Origin: Tetmemena sp. SeJ-2015
Taxonomy: Eukaryota; Ciliophora; Spirotrichea; Sporadotrichida; Oxytrichidae
NCBI GenBank assembly: GCA_027382625.1
Contig: JAJKFJ010021446.1
Location: 124,001-188,000, forward strand
Reading direction: 5' to 3'
DNA: 64,000 bases
Made by a program: the position numbers and the translations under genes. Below are positions 1-11,504 of this stretch, piece after piece (position 1 is the stretch's first letter; each line of letters starts with the position of its first letter). Below the pieces are notes generated by a model. It saw only the letters and a program-made list of their open reading frames with translations, had not been told where the DNA came from and searched no databases.

Positions 1-3000
1 GAAGAATTTAAATTCATCAAAGATTAAAATTTATTACACTATCTCTTTTGCAGTTTCAGTTCCTGTTGCTTCTTTGAGCACTTGGCACGCCCTGATTTCC
101 GTACGCTCCTCCTTAAATAAGTATGAAAAAATTGTACTTAGTAGTATTAGTACTGCGGTTGTTAGAAGCCCTGGTTTGAAGCCTTGCTCGATGCCTAAAT
201 ATTTTAGCCTCTGGACTCTTAGTAAGAGGACTGGCTATAATCATCATCTTCGTCAGAACCTTAATCGTCTTGGTCAGTGCCTGAGCTCTAGGAATCTTCA
301 TCTGAACCACTGATTAAATAAAAATCAAATTATAATTCACTGTAATCATCATCCCCTTGAGTCTTTGACTTCTTTTCCTCATCCTCTTCTTCTGAATACT
401 GCGAATCAGAAATATCGTCGTGTCCTCTTGATTAAGAAGCATTTTCTCTTTGGTTTGGAGCCTCATTGTATCTTGGATTAACTGCTAGAGGGTAGTCGTA
501 CTATCCTGGAGCATTGCTATTCTGATATGGCTGATATCCTCCTTGAGATTATAATAAGCAGAAAGAATTAATGAGGTGGCTAGAAGCGAGTTGCAGGAGG
601 ATAGTTGTAGATGTTAGACTGGGAGGGCTGTTCTTGTCCACCGTAAGGCGATTAACCTTTAAGGTTCTGTAACTCAGTTGGAGGTGTGTAGTTACTGAGG
701 TCGGAATCGTTTTCCTCTTCTATAGGGTAGTTTCTGTTTACAAAATTATATGATTCTGCCCTAGCCTCTATTAGAGTTCTTGAGTCTTTCTTATTGCTGA
801 CTGGTGTCTACTTCCTTCTGATCTGAGCCAATAGGGTTCTAAAGAGTGTAAGTGTAGGAGTTAGATTCGGCCAGTCTTTTGAGGTCTCTATCTCTATGGC
901 TGGTTGGCTTCTCAGTCATTTGATAAGTGCCTACCCAATTGCCAGCATCATCCTATCTTTATCCTCTGTTACTCGGTTGCTAATTGATTCTACTCTCTCT
1001 GTCATTTCTTCCATAAGGTTAGGCTGGATAGTTAGAGAGGTAACTCTAATTCGGCTACTGATTCACCATGAAGGGATTCGCTCAAATATAAGTAATAAAA
1101 ATCGCTCTCGTTCCTTGAGGATAGTAAGTGGACATATCTCCCATCCTTTGAGTAATGTTTTGAGGATTGAAGGCTCCTGTTCCGCTCATAGAAGATGAGT
1201 TTAGAACTTCTCCCGTTGAAGATTGAGGATACGCTTGAACGTTGTAAAAAGTTTACTTAAAATACTGCAATTAATGAGATTGTTCTGATAAGGAGGATAG
1301 CCTCCTTGATTCTAGTTCTATGGTCCTTAGTTTGCATTTAAAAATTAGCTACACATGATATATTGCAAAAGGATGTCTGGAATATCTGCTTTAGTCTGCA
1401 GGATTTTCACTTGGTCTGTGGTATCTTGACTAATCAAAGCCATCTGATCTGAATAGAACTTAGTCCTCAACCGCACTGCTGTCGTTCTAGCCAGGGTAAT
1501 AAGAGTTTCCATTTAAGAAAGACGGCAACATATATTTTTCAATGAAGATATTGAATTAATTGCCTCTCTCTCCATTTCCAAATCTAGTCTAGTTTTAGGT
1601 TTTGATCATAGATGGCTCGGTTGTGCCAATATTTTGCTAGCCCCCTGTGTTTCCAAATCCTAGAGTTTATCTATCAGGAGAAGAGTCAGTGTAATTAGAC
1701 TTGATAGGGCTACTTATCAATCCATGCGTTATCTCTCCCTTCTCAAAGCCACTGTTAGTCTACTCTAAGTTATTGTAATTGTTCCTTCCTGGAGCTCTAG
1801 CTTATTATGGACCACTCTTTAAATTATGCATAAGTAATCTTGGGGTAGTCATAATAAGTTGAGGGCCTTGATGGGTGAGGGGCTCCATAGAAATTCTAAC
1901 CTGTGCTTCTGTTGTTAGACATATTAAGATTTTCAATGCTTGATGGCCACTATCCTTAGGTGTTTCTCATTGAGAACTAGTCGGTCTGGTGCTCTGAAGG
2001 AGGGTAGTTAATAAAATTAGTCCTCTAATTTTACAAATGTAGTTGTTGTAAGTTTGCTGCTACTGGGGATGATAGTTTGAATTTGATGATTGGCCTGGTC
2101 TAAATTGACTCGAGCTAAGATGATGATTGCTTGGCTCGGACTGTTACTGAGGAGGTCTGTATCTAAGCTGTTAGCCATTTGAGTAATTTTCATTCGGGTG
2201 ATGCTCTTTCAAGGGAGAGTTCCTTCTCCTCAGAGATGCTCCGTAGGCAGGAGGCTACTAAGCTCAATTTAAGATCCATATAAAAAGTTAAAGGGATGCT
2301 CTGATGTTAGGATTCTCTCTATCATTTACCTGGCTGCTATAGTAATCTGGGCGAGGTCCTTTTGTGTATATATGAGGATCAATTTTATCTCATTGTTTGA
2401 GGCATGACTAGGTTAATTGAATCTATCTGAAGGGTTGGAATGACTGTGAGGATAATTTTGCTGCCTTTTTTCATTATGAATGCGCTTATGGTAAGCAATC
2501 TAGTTGTGTATTTTAGACTAAACATGGTTATATTTGGGTTTTGGCATACTATGGCTATTTTAGCGACCATAGTTTGCTAAATTAGCTGTCTAGGGGCGTA
2601 GAGTGCGTGGTGGGTCCTTTCTCTTTTCCGCTTTCATAATAAAGATGAACGAAATGAAAATGCTGAAATTAATTCTTAGTAGGTCTGCTGAAGTTATTAT
2701 GGTTTTACTTAGTTCTATCATTAAAAATATTTATCCTTGGGGGGACTAAAACTTAACATGACCCCACCTTATCCTCCTCTCATCATTCCTCCAGTGTTTT
2801 CATCATCATATGCTCTCTACTTTTAATTATAGAAACAGAACTATACTTGAGTTGCTAATGAGAGTGCTGCAAATTAGTTTGAGAAGGATATTAACCTCTG
2901 TCCAGATTGTTTCTCTGCCCATCAAATAAATAATTATTATCCATCCATGTAACCACTCTCGTAATAGGCGTTATTGTGGTGAGGTCTATTTTAATTTCTA

Positions 3001-4870
3001 GTGATCTCTGCTTACGAAGGGGGTCCTACATAGCTCATGGGGATGTTTGTGGCTCCAGGGTTAGGATTTCTCAAAGGACTGTACTTTGGAGCGTTTTTAT
3101 TGCTTTATTAAAGCATATACACAAAATAAGAACTTGTGTACGCATATGAGGGAGACTAAAATACGAATATATATAAGTTAGACGCATCTTGCCTGTTTGA
3201 ACTTGATTTCAACTGCTGTTGATATAGCTAAGGGTTTCTAGAGTTGGAGTCCTTATTTCTCTTCTTATTTTCTTGAGCTTCTCTCAGCTTTCGTTCGAGC
3301 GTGTCTTCAGATGGTTTTCCTCCTGCACCTGACCCAACTCTCTAATTAACTACGTGGATCTCTTTCGGGTGGGCTCCTCCTATTCTCGCATCATTAGACT
3401 TTTAAAAATAGTTAGTCAAACTATTTACAAAGAAGATTAAACTTGTCTCTTCGTTTGATTTCTTTTTCGAAATCGCTATCCTCACCCCACCAAGGAGGAT
3501 AGATGAGTGGATTTAGGCTGCTTGCTCTTGGCTTTTGTTGCTTTTCAAGCTACCCAATTGGTTGTTCATCCTGCTAGAATCTACCTTATCTGTTCAGAGA
3601 TCCTCCTTGGGCTGATTTGCCAGTATCTTCTCCTACTTATGGTTTCCTCCATGATGAAGGTGGCTTCTATGCCTTGGGCTTTTGCTGGTACTCTGTCACT
3701 TGAGGAGGTACTGTATTCTACTTTGGTTTGTTTTGATTTGGATAGAACCCTTGCTAGTTTTGAACGAACTGATTATTCTTAAGATAAATAGCTATATTAG
3801 GTAATTCTAAGGTAGTAGATGACTATTTTCAAGTGGAAGAGAAGCCTGACTTAATTACGACTGATTGAGCTGGCTCCCTTTGATAGAGCTTGCATTCAAG
3901 CTCTGTTCATGCTAGTTATTTCGTCCATTCTTTTTCTGCTACTTCTTTTCCTTTTTCTTTTGAGTCTTCTGTTCTAAGTTTCGTATCTGAGATTTAAATA
4001 CTTCTTTAAATGATAAGATGTGGAGAGAGTGTTTTTAGGAATTAGATCTTCTGATACTGCCAAGTCAACTACATAGAATTAAATCAACACTAGTTCATTT
4101 CTCATTGTAACTTAGGCTGATAGAAACTTACCAACTATATCTTCTAGCTTTTAAACTGAAATTTGTCTCAAATCTCCACTGGTAATCTTGTTCAAGTATT
4201 GGATCCCAAGCATCACAGTTGCCTTGCTCACTCTATTCCATTGCTACTCTGAGAATAACTTCAAGTAGTCTCAATTATAATATATTGCTATGATTAGTTA
4301 TAATTAATCTCTGATTGTCTTAGATCCGTAAAGTATTTCTTCTAAACCCATTCTATACTTCAAGATTAGCTTTGCAAATATCCTCCTCAAAATGCATCTT
4401 AATTCTCAGAATGGAAGAAGAAGTATGAAAAAGTATTACTTACTTTGTAAAGTTGGGGAGTTTTCCTTTTTATGAAGTTTATTTGAATTATTTAATTTCA
4501 AATCTTAATATCAACAGATAATTGAAAACTAAGACACTCTTTACTTCCTTATGGTTTCTAAAGCAATGTTAAGATTTAAGATTAGTATTGGATGACATAG
4601 ATAATAGGATTATTGATTTGATTCTTTGCTTGAATATTTCAATCTTTGAATCTCTATATTTTGATGTTGTTGCTCTTCCTTCTCTTTGCTTGCTCTTTTT
4701 TCTCCTTCACTTCTTGCATCGAAGAAAAATCGATCATATTTAAATGTCTCTCTTCCTAGATATAATAAGTTGAAGAAACTTGAGCTGCTCCTGCATGCAC
4801 AAAGGTTAATGACTACTGTGAAGACAGCTAATTGGAGGAGAGTCCTCCGCTTCTTTTGCCAGCTCTGATT
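1..4870 (-). CDS. Q/N/S/P-rich protein, 3' part of a minus-strand gene (cut by window edge)
   Basis: No family recognised. Read on the minus strand with TAA/TAG as Gln, long stretches are open and strongly biased to Q, N, S, P and G, with acidic S/D/E runs near 250-450 and a mixed-charge R/K/E helix near 3240-3330. The block at about 4020-4400 is less repetitive, with hydrophobic helical segments such as DLRQISVQKLEDIVGKFLSA, and may be a folded domain. Frame changes coincide with pointer-flanked IESs, two of them located exactly (2010-2044 and 3780-3808). A possible GT-AG intron (GTAAGT start) lies near 4400-4445. The protein continues past the left edge, so no stop is seen. It may be the C-terminal part of one very large gene that includes the next two entries. 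Boundaries are approximate. Confidence 0.55.
2010..2044. other. IES, 35 bp, pointer GTAGTT
   Basis: The direct repeat GTAGTT occurs at 2004-2009 and 2039-2044 around an AT-rich segment. Its length (35) is not a multiple of 3. Removing it with one repeat joins two Q/N/Y-rich minus-strand frames that are otherwise out of register (..QQTYNNY joined to PPSEHQTDQF..). Confidence 0.75.
3780..3808. other. IES, 29 bp, pointer ATTCT
   Basis: ATTCT is repeated at 3775-3779 and 3804-3808. Removing 29 bp shifts the frame so that the minus-strand reading ..NSHLLPQN continues as NQFVQNQQGFYPNQN.., both clearly coding in composition. Confidence 0.75.
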
Positions 4871-5281
4871 TAGCTTTCATCCTCTGCTTGGAGTTAGGCA
4901 GAGGTGCTTTGGAATTGCTGAATCAATATTCTCTATATGTCTCTCCTGTTCTTGTTCTTAATAGAATTTGAAAATGTGCTGCCTACTTATTACAATACTC
5001 AATACTATTAAAATCATACTTGCTTTGACTGAGGATGAAAATGCTAGTAATTAGAGACATTAGCAGGCATATTAGAGCCATAGTTTTTGCTTGTAAAATT
5101 AGTCATATTGTTTATGCTTAAATTAATTTTTGATAATGTGGTATTTTTAAATGAAGATGCTATTTGAAAAGCTATGAGAATGAGAGGATTAGGGATCAGC
5201 AGCTGCAACACCCTTATAAAATGTACTTGAGAAAGTCTTATTGTGTGAAACTGTTTAAGTAGTTGGTTATTAGCTGCTGCT

Positions 5282-6985
5282 TTATGAATTAGAGTTTTTC
5301 ATTAATTTTTGGCTCTGTCTTAAGTTTCCCATGGCAGTTCTTACCCTTAAATTTAAAATGCACTTCATATATAAATGAGTGGGATTAGAGGAAGTTGCAT
5401 CAAAGCTTTTGTTCAAAAGCCTTTCATTATGCTGGTAGTTCTTAGAGGATTTAATTCCTCCTCCAAAGCCTAGTGAGCCAGGAGTTTGCCTAATTCTTGT
5501 ACTGTCAGTGAAATCCATAATCTAATGTCTTTACTCTTCTCCAATGCCATTGGTTTAATCTAATGTCAATTTCTTTATAGGCTCATCCTATAGTAGTGCT
5601 TCCTTGTACCTTGCCTGCTAATCTTTTAGTGAGTCCTTAGAGTTTTTTAAACTTTAGAGAAGTCCAGCCTAGGCCATGAAATTATTTCTCGTAATTTCTT
5701 CTGCTTGCCTCCCTTCGAAATGATTGAATATGGATTCTTTGTTTAAGAAGCTGCTTATAATATGAGGGTCCTCTGCATTTTCTGTTGAAAGTTGCTCATG
5801 CTAACTATAAAAATATTCATGCTCAAGGTTTGGAATACCCTTTTGAGAGAATATTGATTTTCTCTGGGCGCTGCTATTAGTTTAGTATTGAAGATTTCTA
5901 GAATCATTCATTCCTAAGCTTTAATGATATTTAAAGTAGATTCACTCTTCAGATTTAATTTTAATAATGATCAAAACCCATTACTTGAGTCTAATTATTC
6001 AAGAAACGCTAATAAGCCTGTTTATTTTTCATAATCCCTCTTCCCTCATAGCTAGCAGTTTTTATTCTCCTATGCTTTTTGATTTGGAAGTTTGACTTAA
6101 CTTGAATATCTGTCAATAGTTGTTGATCTTGGTTTTCTTTGAACTCATTCGATATCAAATTACTTGTATTATAGTAGTGATCAGTCTGTATGTATATTCC
6201 CCTTTTAAATTTAGAAACTCTTAAGTCTCTCAAGTTAGCAGCTTATCCCAAAGCTGTTTGCTTTAATCTGTCTAGATTTTATCTGAAGTTCTCATTTTTG
6301 CTAAACTCAAGGATATTAGGATCTACTCCTTGCCTCAGAAGAAGTCTCTTTAACATGAAATATTCTACTTCGTTCAGATTGCCAACAGCAGAAAAACATT
6401 TAATCAAATAAGTAACTCAATCTAATTCTCTATTCTTCTATAGAGCTTTCCTCTACTGAATCAAAAATTAAGTCAGCATTTTAAATCCCCATTTTCACCT
6501 CCTTTCAACTTGGAAGTTCTATTTTAATTTCTTTAGTTCTTACTTGTGTTACTCTGCTCACCAGAGGCCTCTAGTCTAAGCCTTAACATAAGCAAAATAA
6601 TTTAAGAATATATTTCGAATGTTAATTAATTGCGAGAGTCCTTGCGTCTTGAGTTTTCCTTTACTTTTTATGGAGATCTTGTCCAATCCTTAATCTGTTC
6701 TAATCTTATTGAACGGTGCTTCCCCTGTGGCCCTTCTTGCTCTTTGACTTTTCCTATTATCTTGGATCGCTGTTGATTTTATCCCCTCTCTTTTGCTCAT
6801 TTGAATCTAGTTAATTGATTTGCAATCCAGTAAACGAGAAATCTTCTCCCTATGGAATTAAACTATTTAGATTGGTAGCATCCAGTTCAGTCATGATCTC
6901 AACTGACTATTTTGGAACGAGATCATCTCCAGTTTGGACATGGTGATTCTTAGGAGGAGTACTCGGACCAGCCTAGCACTCTTCG
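5282..6985 (-). CDS. Uncharacterised minus-strand coding region, basic and Q/N-rich
   Basis: No family recognised. Three stretches stay open in the Gln code. The first, near 6540-6980, is acidic/S/T/K-rich. The second, near 6000-6400, contains a leucine/arginine-rich helix (VEYFMLKRLLLRQGVDPN) followed by a basic region. The third, at 5282-5520, starts with MDFTDSTRIRQTPGSLGFGG. Frame switches between them imply IESs that I did not place exactly. The neighbours on both sides are on the same strand with the same bias, and no convincing stop or start separates them. This is probably the middle of a large gene starting near 8.0 kb, but two or three genes remain possible. Confidence 0.45.
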
Positions 6986-7018
6986 TCTATCTTTGGTATA
7001 ATCTAAAAGTCAGATTTC

Positions 7019-8010
7019 ATCATTCATAATTTAATACTTCGTAATAGGTATTTATATCAACATTCATAAAAGGCTTGTAAATGACTTCCCTATCAAGATC
7101 AAATATCTCAGTCTGCACAAACTTTTCTCGCATATGCTCTTTAAGAACTCTACCCATGACTTTTAAATTTTTGTTTCCAACCTCATTCTTAACTTTCAAT
7201 CTGAGCTGTTCTAGGCCTTGCATCGGGTTTTGCTGGAAAAATACCATTTGAGGGTTTGAGGCTACTGTTCGCTTGAAGAGAGTGTTAAGTCTGTCCATTT
7301 CCTTTTCAAGAAGTTCGATGTAATATCGCTACTCTTCAAACAGACTGTTTCGATGAGCTTGCTCCTGATCTGATACTCTCTACTTTGTTTGTGTATCTAG
7401 TAACTAAGTGGAGAGCTACTCAATTATTTGTTGCTAATGAGACACTAAGTTTTAGAGGTAAGACAAATTTAATACAATAGAGTAAGAGTTGCTAGAGTCA
7501 AGACCTTGACACTTTATTTTGAGTTGGGCATTTAGTTTGGTCTACTCTTGGCATTTCTCAAAACTTTGGTCTGCTCTCTTGCTGAAACTCTGAAACTAGT
7601 TGGGTCCTCTTGACTAATTGAATGTTAATTTCATACCTTGCTTTGTTTAGCTCTTCATTGTATTGCTTGGTGATTTACTCTTTGAAAGCCGGAGTGATTC
7701 CAAATTCTTCCTCTTAAATGCATTTTTGAATTTTTTTCACTCTGATTAAATGAGAGTTGGTTTGATTAAGGCATTGCAAATTTAAATTTGAATTAAGATA
7801 CTCATCATCATCAACTGAATAAAGAAGCTTAATATCTCGCAGACAGTTCGAATAATTAAGGAGTCTGATAATAAACTCAAAACCTTTAGTATTAAGGCTT
7901 TATAGAAGTGAATATGTTTAATTTTGAATTCAAATGTCAAAAATGAAGAATTAAGAAAATTTCACAGCCTCTCATAACATAGTCCAGTAGTCTCATTAAA
8001 ATAAAGCCCA
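7019..8010 (-). CDS. Coiled-coil protein, N-terminal part of the minus-strand cluster
   Basis: No family assigned. From about 7900 downward the minus strand encodes an amphipathic block (KGFEFIIRLLNYSNCLRD..), then a long heptad-rich coiled coil at about 7300-7720 (ITKQYNEELNKARYEIN, IIEQLSTQLLDTQTKQ, RYYIELLEKEMDRLNTLF). It ends in a globular tail with KVMGRVLKEHMREKFVQTE and a TGA at 7019-7021. One frame change near 7580 implies an IES. The TGA may itself lie in an IES, because clearly coding sequence resumes in another frame just downstream. The N terminus lies near 8.0 kb and its exact ATG is not resolved. Divergent from the plus-strand gene at 8039. Confidence 0.5.
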
Positions 8011-8038
8011 CTAATCGAAAAAATAACTACTAAGCCAC

Positions 8039-8830
8039 ATGGGATAAGCTTCTACTCTTAATGGAGCTAGCCTATTACCACTTGGCATGATCAGTGGAGG
8101 ATCTCCACTGCAGAACAGCAAGTTAAGTCAAGGATTCTTCGGGAGGTCTCCTTAGCACACTACTAATAGCAGTAGCTCACTTACTCTAGAGCACCTCACA
8201 GCTAATCTTATATTTAAGATTGCTATTGATAGTTACTAAAAAGGAATAGTTTATGACATAGAGCTAGGGAGGAGGAGGAATACATATTTACAATCCAAAG
8301 CAGGGGAAAGAGCCTAACTCAAAAACTATTACCCTTTCCATTTTAATTAATAAAAAGATCAAGCATGAAGAGAACGGGAAAGCAAAATACTAAGATAAAC
8401 CCACAAGAGAATGACAGATCAGAGTACGCACAAGCATACAAATAGCTTAATACTAAACCAAAAGCTAAAAAAGGTACTCTTTATTTGCTCAATATTTGTA
8501 GACAACAAAGCGGGATAATTTAATCAATTACCTTATTGATAGATATTATAAGATAGAATAAGGAGAATATATACACGGGAAATGTTTCAGTTCAGAGGTC
8601 ACCGCTCTAGCTTAAGCCTGCAGATCAGAAATCGAGGAAGACATTCCGCCAGTCCACTGACGCCCGCTAACCAATTGCCAAATCTGTAAGTCTTCTAACA
8701 AATCTGGTGTTTCAAATTGGTTTATTTGCTCACAGCTAATTAATGTTTTAGAAACCGAAAAATCAAGCTTTGAGCAAAGCAAACAAAAACGGATTCGAAG
8801 GATCATAATCACCAGAACTATTGAGGAAGT
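8039..8830 (+). CDS. Uncharacterised protein, N-terminal segments (MGQASTLNGASLLPLG...)
   Basis: The ATG at 8039 opens a plus-strand Gln-code frame with an S/L/G-rich N terminus (MGQASTLNGASLLPLGMISG) that stays open to about 8360. A further coding-like stretch at about 8540-8650 reads DRYYKIEQGEYIHGKCFSSE. At 8660-8830 a frame containing a C-x2-C pair (NCQICKSSN) continues. Frames differ between the three pieces, so IESs or introns separate them. No family recognised. It may be the 5' part of the gene continuing at 9.4-11.46 kb. An antisense 66-codon frame at 8612-8812 is judged a shadow. Confidence 0.35.
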
Positions 8831-8879
8831 AGGCTGAATCAGCCTTGAATACAGATTCTAAAATAATTGGATTATAGAT

Positions 8880-9420
8880 ATATTTTGCAAGAGAAATAAA
8901 TTATAAAAAATTGTTATTTATAAAAATTTTGGAGACCAAATTATAATTTTTATTTTTTATAGTAAAATTTTACTTTCAAAACTTTGAGAATAGATTTTAG
9001 AATTATCATCTGGGAATACTTTTTTTATTTTGAATAAGTAACGCAAAATTTATTTATTAGTCCATATTTATTATAAAACCTCCACATTAAAATGAAGCAA
9101 TTCCTCGTTTTAATTAATGAGGATCTTGAAATTCTTTAGCTTATTTTGCCTTTTGACAATCAATAAATCATTTATAATTTTAAACCCACCATTTATTTAG
9201 CTTGATTTCTATCTATATTCCAGCAATCGCAGCATCACTCAAGCAGCTAGTAGCCATAATTTTATAGAGATGGATTACAAAACACCCAATTTTTTTTTAA
9301 GTCAATTTTTTAAGCAATAATATCCCTTCTTCGATCTATCATAGATTCAGAATTCAATGGTAACACAAAATTTTAAAAGCTGAGTCAAAGATTAAAAATT
9401 AATCTATAACTCTATTTATT
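8880..9420. other. AT-rich stretch without a recognised gene
   Basis: About 540 bp of very AT-rich sequence with homopolymer runs and no composition resembling the neighbouring coding DNA. It could be a spacer between two genes or a large IES inside one plus-strand gene. I see no repeats or RNA genes in it. Confidence 0.4.
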
Positions 9421-11461
9421 GAAAAGAAGCTAGCCAAGAAATTGAAGAAGACTTCTAAATCGAAAAACTTTGCCCACCTTTCACAGTACTTTGCTCATTA
9501 GTAAAACCAAAAAAGCAAACTGTCTCCTCTGGAATGAGACAACCTCTAAATAATCATAAATAGCAGGTGTTTGGCTAAAGCAATTAGATGATAGTTGGGT
9601 TTGGAGAAATCACAAATGCTGGTTCCTCGCCAACTCTCAGACAAAATTTGCTTAAACTATGATCTCAATAGCACATTCGAACCCGATGAGAGTAGAGCCT
9701 ATAACATGCCTTTGTAATTACTCTAAGGAGGGTCTCCCCAAACTTCTGTCTATTTCAATGGCTCTCCTCCTCAGAAAAGGTCGAATTCCCAAATGAGGAA
9801 AATACCCAAAGGTATCTCTAATGGCAGAAGCCCCCAATCGACAGCTCCTAATACGTAGCAAAGTCCCGCCTATCTATGTAATTATAATATTATCAAAACT
9901 AGTCTTTACTCAATACGCAAAAGAAAGACAGCATCCAAAATAGTCTATTCCAGCATGAATCAATTCTTACTAAAGTTACATAAATTTTTTACTTATTAAA
10001 GTCAAAAGAGGCCAGTCTGCATCAAAGAAATCTACACTTAAGCATATTTAGCAAGCTGATTTATATTTATATTTTTGCTTATAGCTCTTCAGATGCAGAC
10101 ATTGAACTAAAAGCCTTCTTGGGGTCAAAATGAAATTGTATAAGGGACTAAATAGGGTTCTAAATAGCATTCTGAAACACAAAATTAGCTAAATATTGCA
10201 AATCTGCAATCGAATTTAGGTTAATCTTCTAAGTTAAGCAAGAGCAAATTCACTGCTGCTTCAAGCAGACACTAAAGTTAGGTCAAAACTACGAAGAAAA
10301 ATGAGAAGAGCACCGCAAGAGAATCCTCACTTTAAGGAAGATTCTCTATTGGCAACTATTATTATAGGAATAGTCATGAAGTTTAATTTTAAATTCTTAT
10401 AAAATTTATAAACAAAATTAAATTTATCATTAGTATGCAATTTATATCCATTAAGGAATAAGATACGTTTACTATAAGCTATTTTTAGAAAATAATTGTA
10501 ATTTTATTAATTAAATTTTATTAATTATAAACTTAAATTCCAAAAATATTTGAGTTATAGTCTATTGACAGTACCACCCTTTAAAACAAAAGATCGCCCT
10601 AAGAATTTAAGCAAGAAAATACTGCCAAAGTTTTTAATCGTAAAAAGAGCAATCAATCCAAGAAAGGAGTAGGGCATGGTTCTTAGAAAAGAGGAGTTGA
10701 TGACAACTAAAAAAGTCATTATGGACTAGGAAACTTGCAGATCTTTACTTCAAGTCAGGATGGGTCACCAGTCGAGAGAGCTCACTCTAAGTTTAGTGAG
10801 TAGGGAATATATCAAAACTTCGGACAGCTCACTCAACATACATCTAATTCTAACTCATTGAAGAGATCACTTGCTTATTAATGGATGAGGAGGTGTATTT
10901 TTATAATTATATAACCTTCTTCATCAAAGGAGAAGAAGCGAGCAGATAAACTCTTTCCAGTTTGGGCTGCAGCCTCTAGCAGATCCCAGTATCAATAAGA
11001 GAAAGACCTTTTTGAAAAAGAAAATAGAGAGGCCTCCATCGGTTGATCCTTCAAAATAAAGGGCCTATCACTAAGGCTTAAACTCATCTCAAGCCAAAGT
11101 AAAACCTTATAGCATCATTTTAGTAGCTTTTTCATAAGTGAGAAGTGAAGACCCTTACGATTAGAAAAATAGTAGGATTATTGCTTCGCCTCAGTAAGAT
11201 TCCCACAACGCTATTCAAAGAGAAAATACACTCACTTAAGATTTATCAATCAAGATAGTCGACAAACCACCTGCCCATTAAGAAACTGAAGCTAAGGATT
11301 ATTAAAAGCCCGCTACTTAAGAATCAGCCAAAATAGGAAGCCAAAGAGGAAAGTCTTCAAGCATGAAAACCATCAGACATGGTGAGTACGATTCTCAGAA
11401 ACCTTACGATAGCAGCCAAATCTATTTTACACATACTCTCTTATTGATGGTGATGATTTGA
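9421..11461 (+). CDS. Low-complexity S/Q/K/N-rich protein
   Basis: No family recognised. Plus-strand segments open in the Gln code include a lysine-rich stretch (KKLAKKLKKTSKSKNF) near 9425. One at 9620-9880 contains NLNSTFEPDESRAYNMP and SPPQKRSNSQMRKIPKG. One at 10580-10900 contains RKKSNQSKKGVGHGSQKRG. A final one at 11040-11461 ends with a TGA at 11459-11461. Lengths between TGA codons and the amino-acid bias fit real but disordered protein. Frame changes mark IESs, for example near 9880-9930 and 10040-10080. An AT-rich block at 10380-10560 may be an intergenic or IES segment. The 3' end lies 43 bp upstream of the CCDC146 start. Confidence 0.5.
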
Positions 11462-11504
11462 ATGAGAGTTGTTGTTTAGAAATAAACTAGAATTTTAATA
11501 TAAA

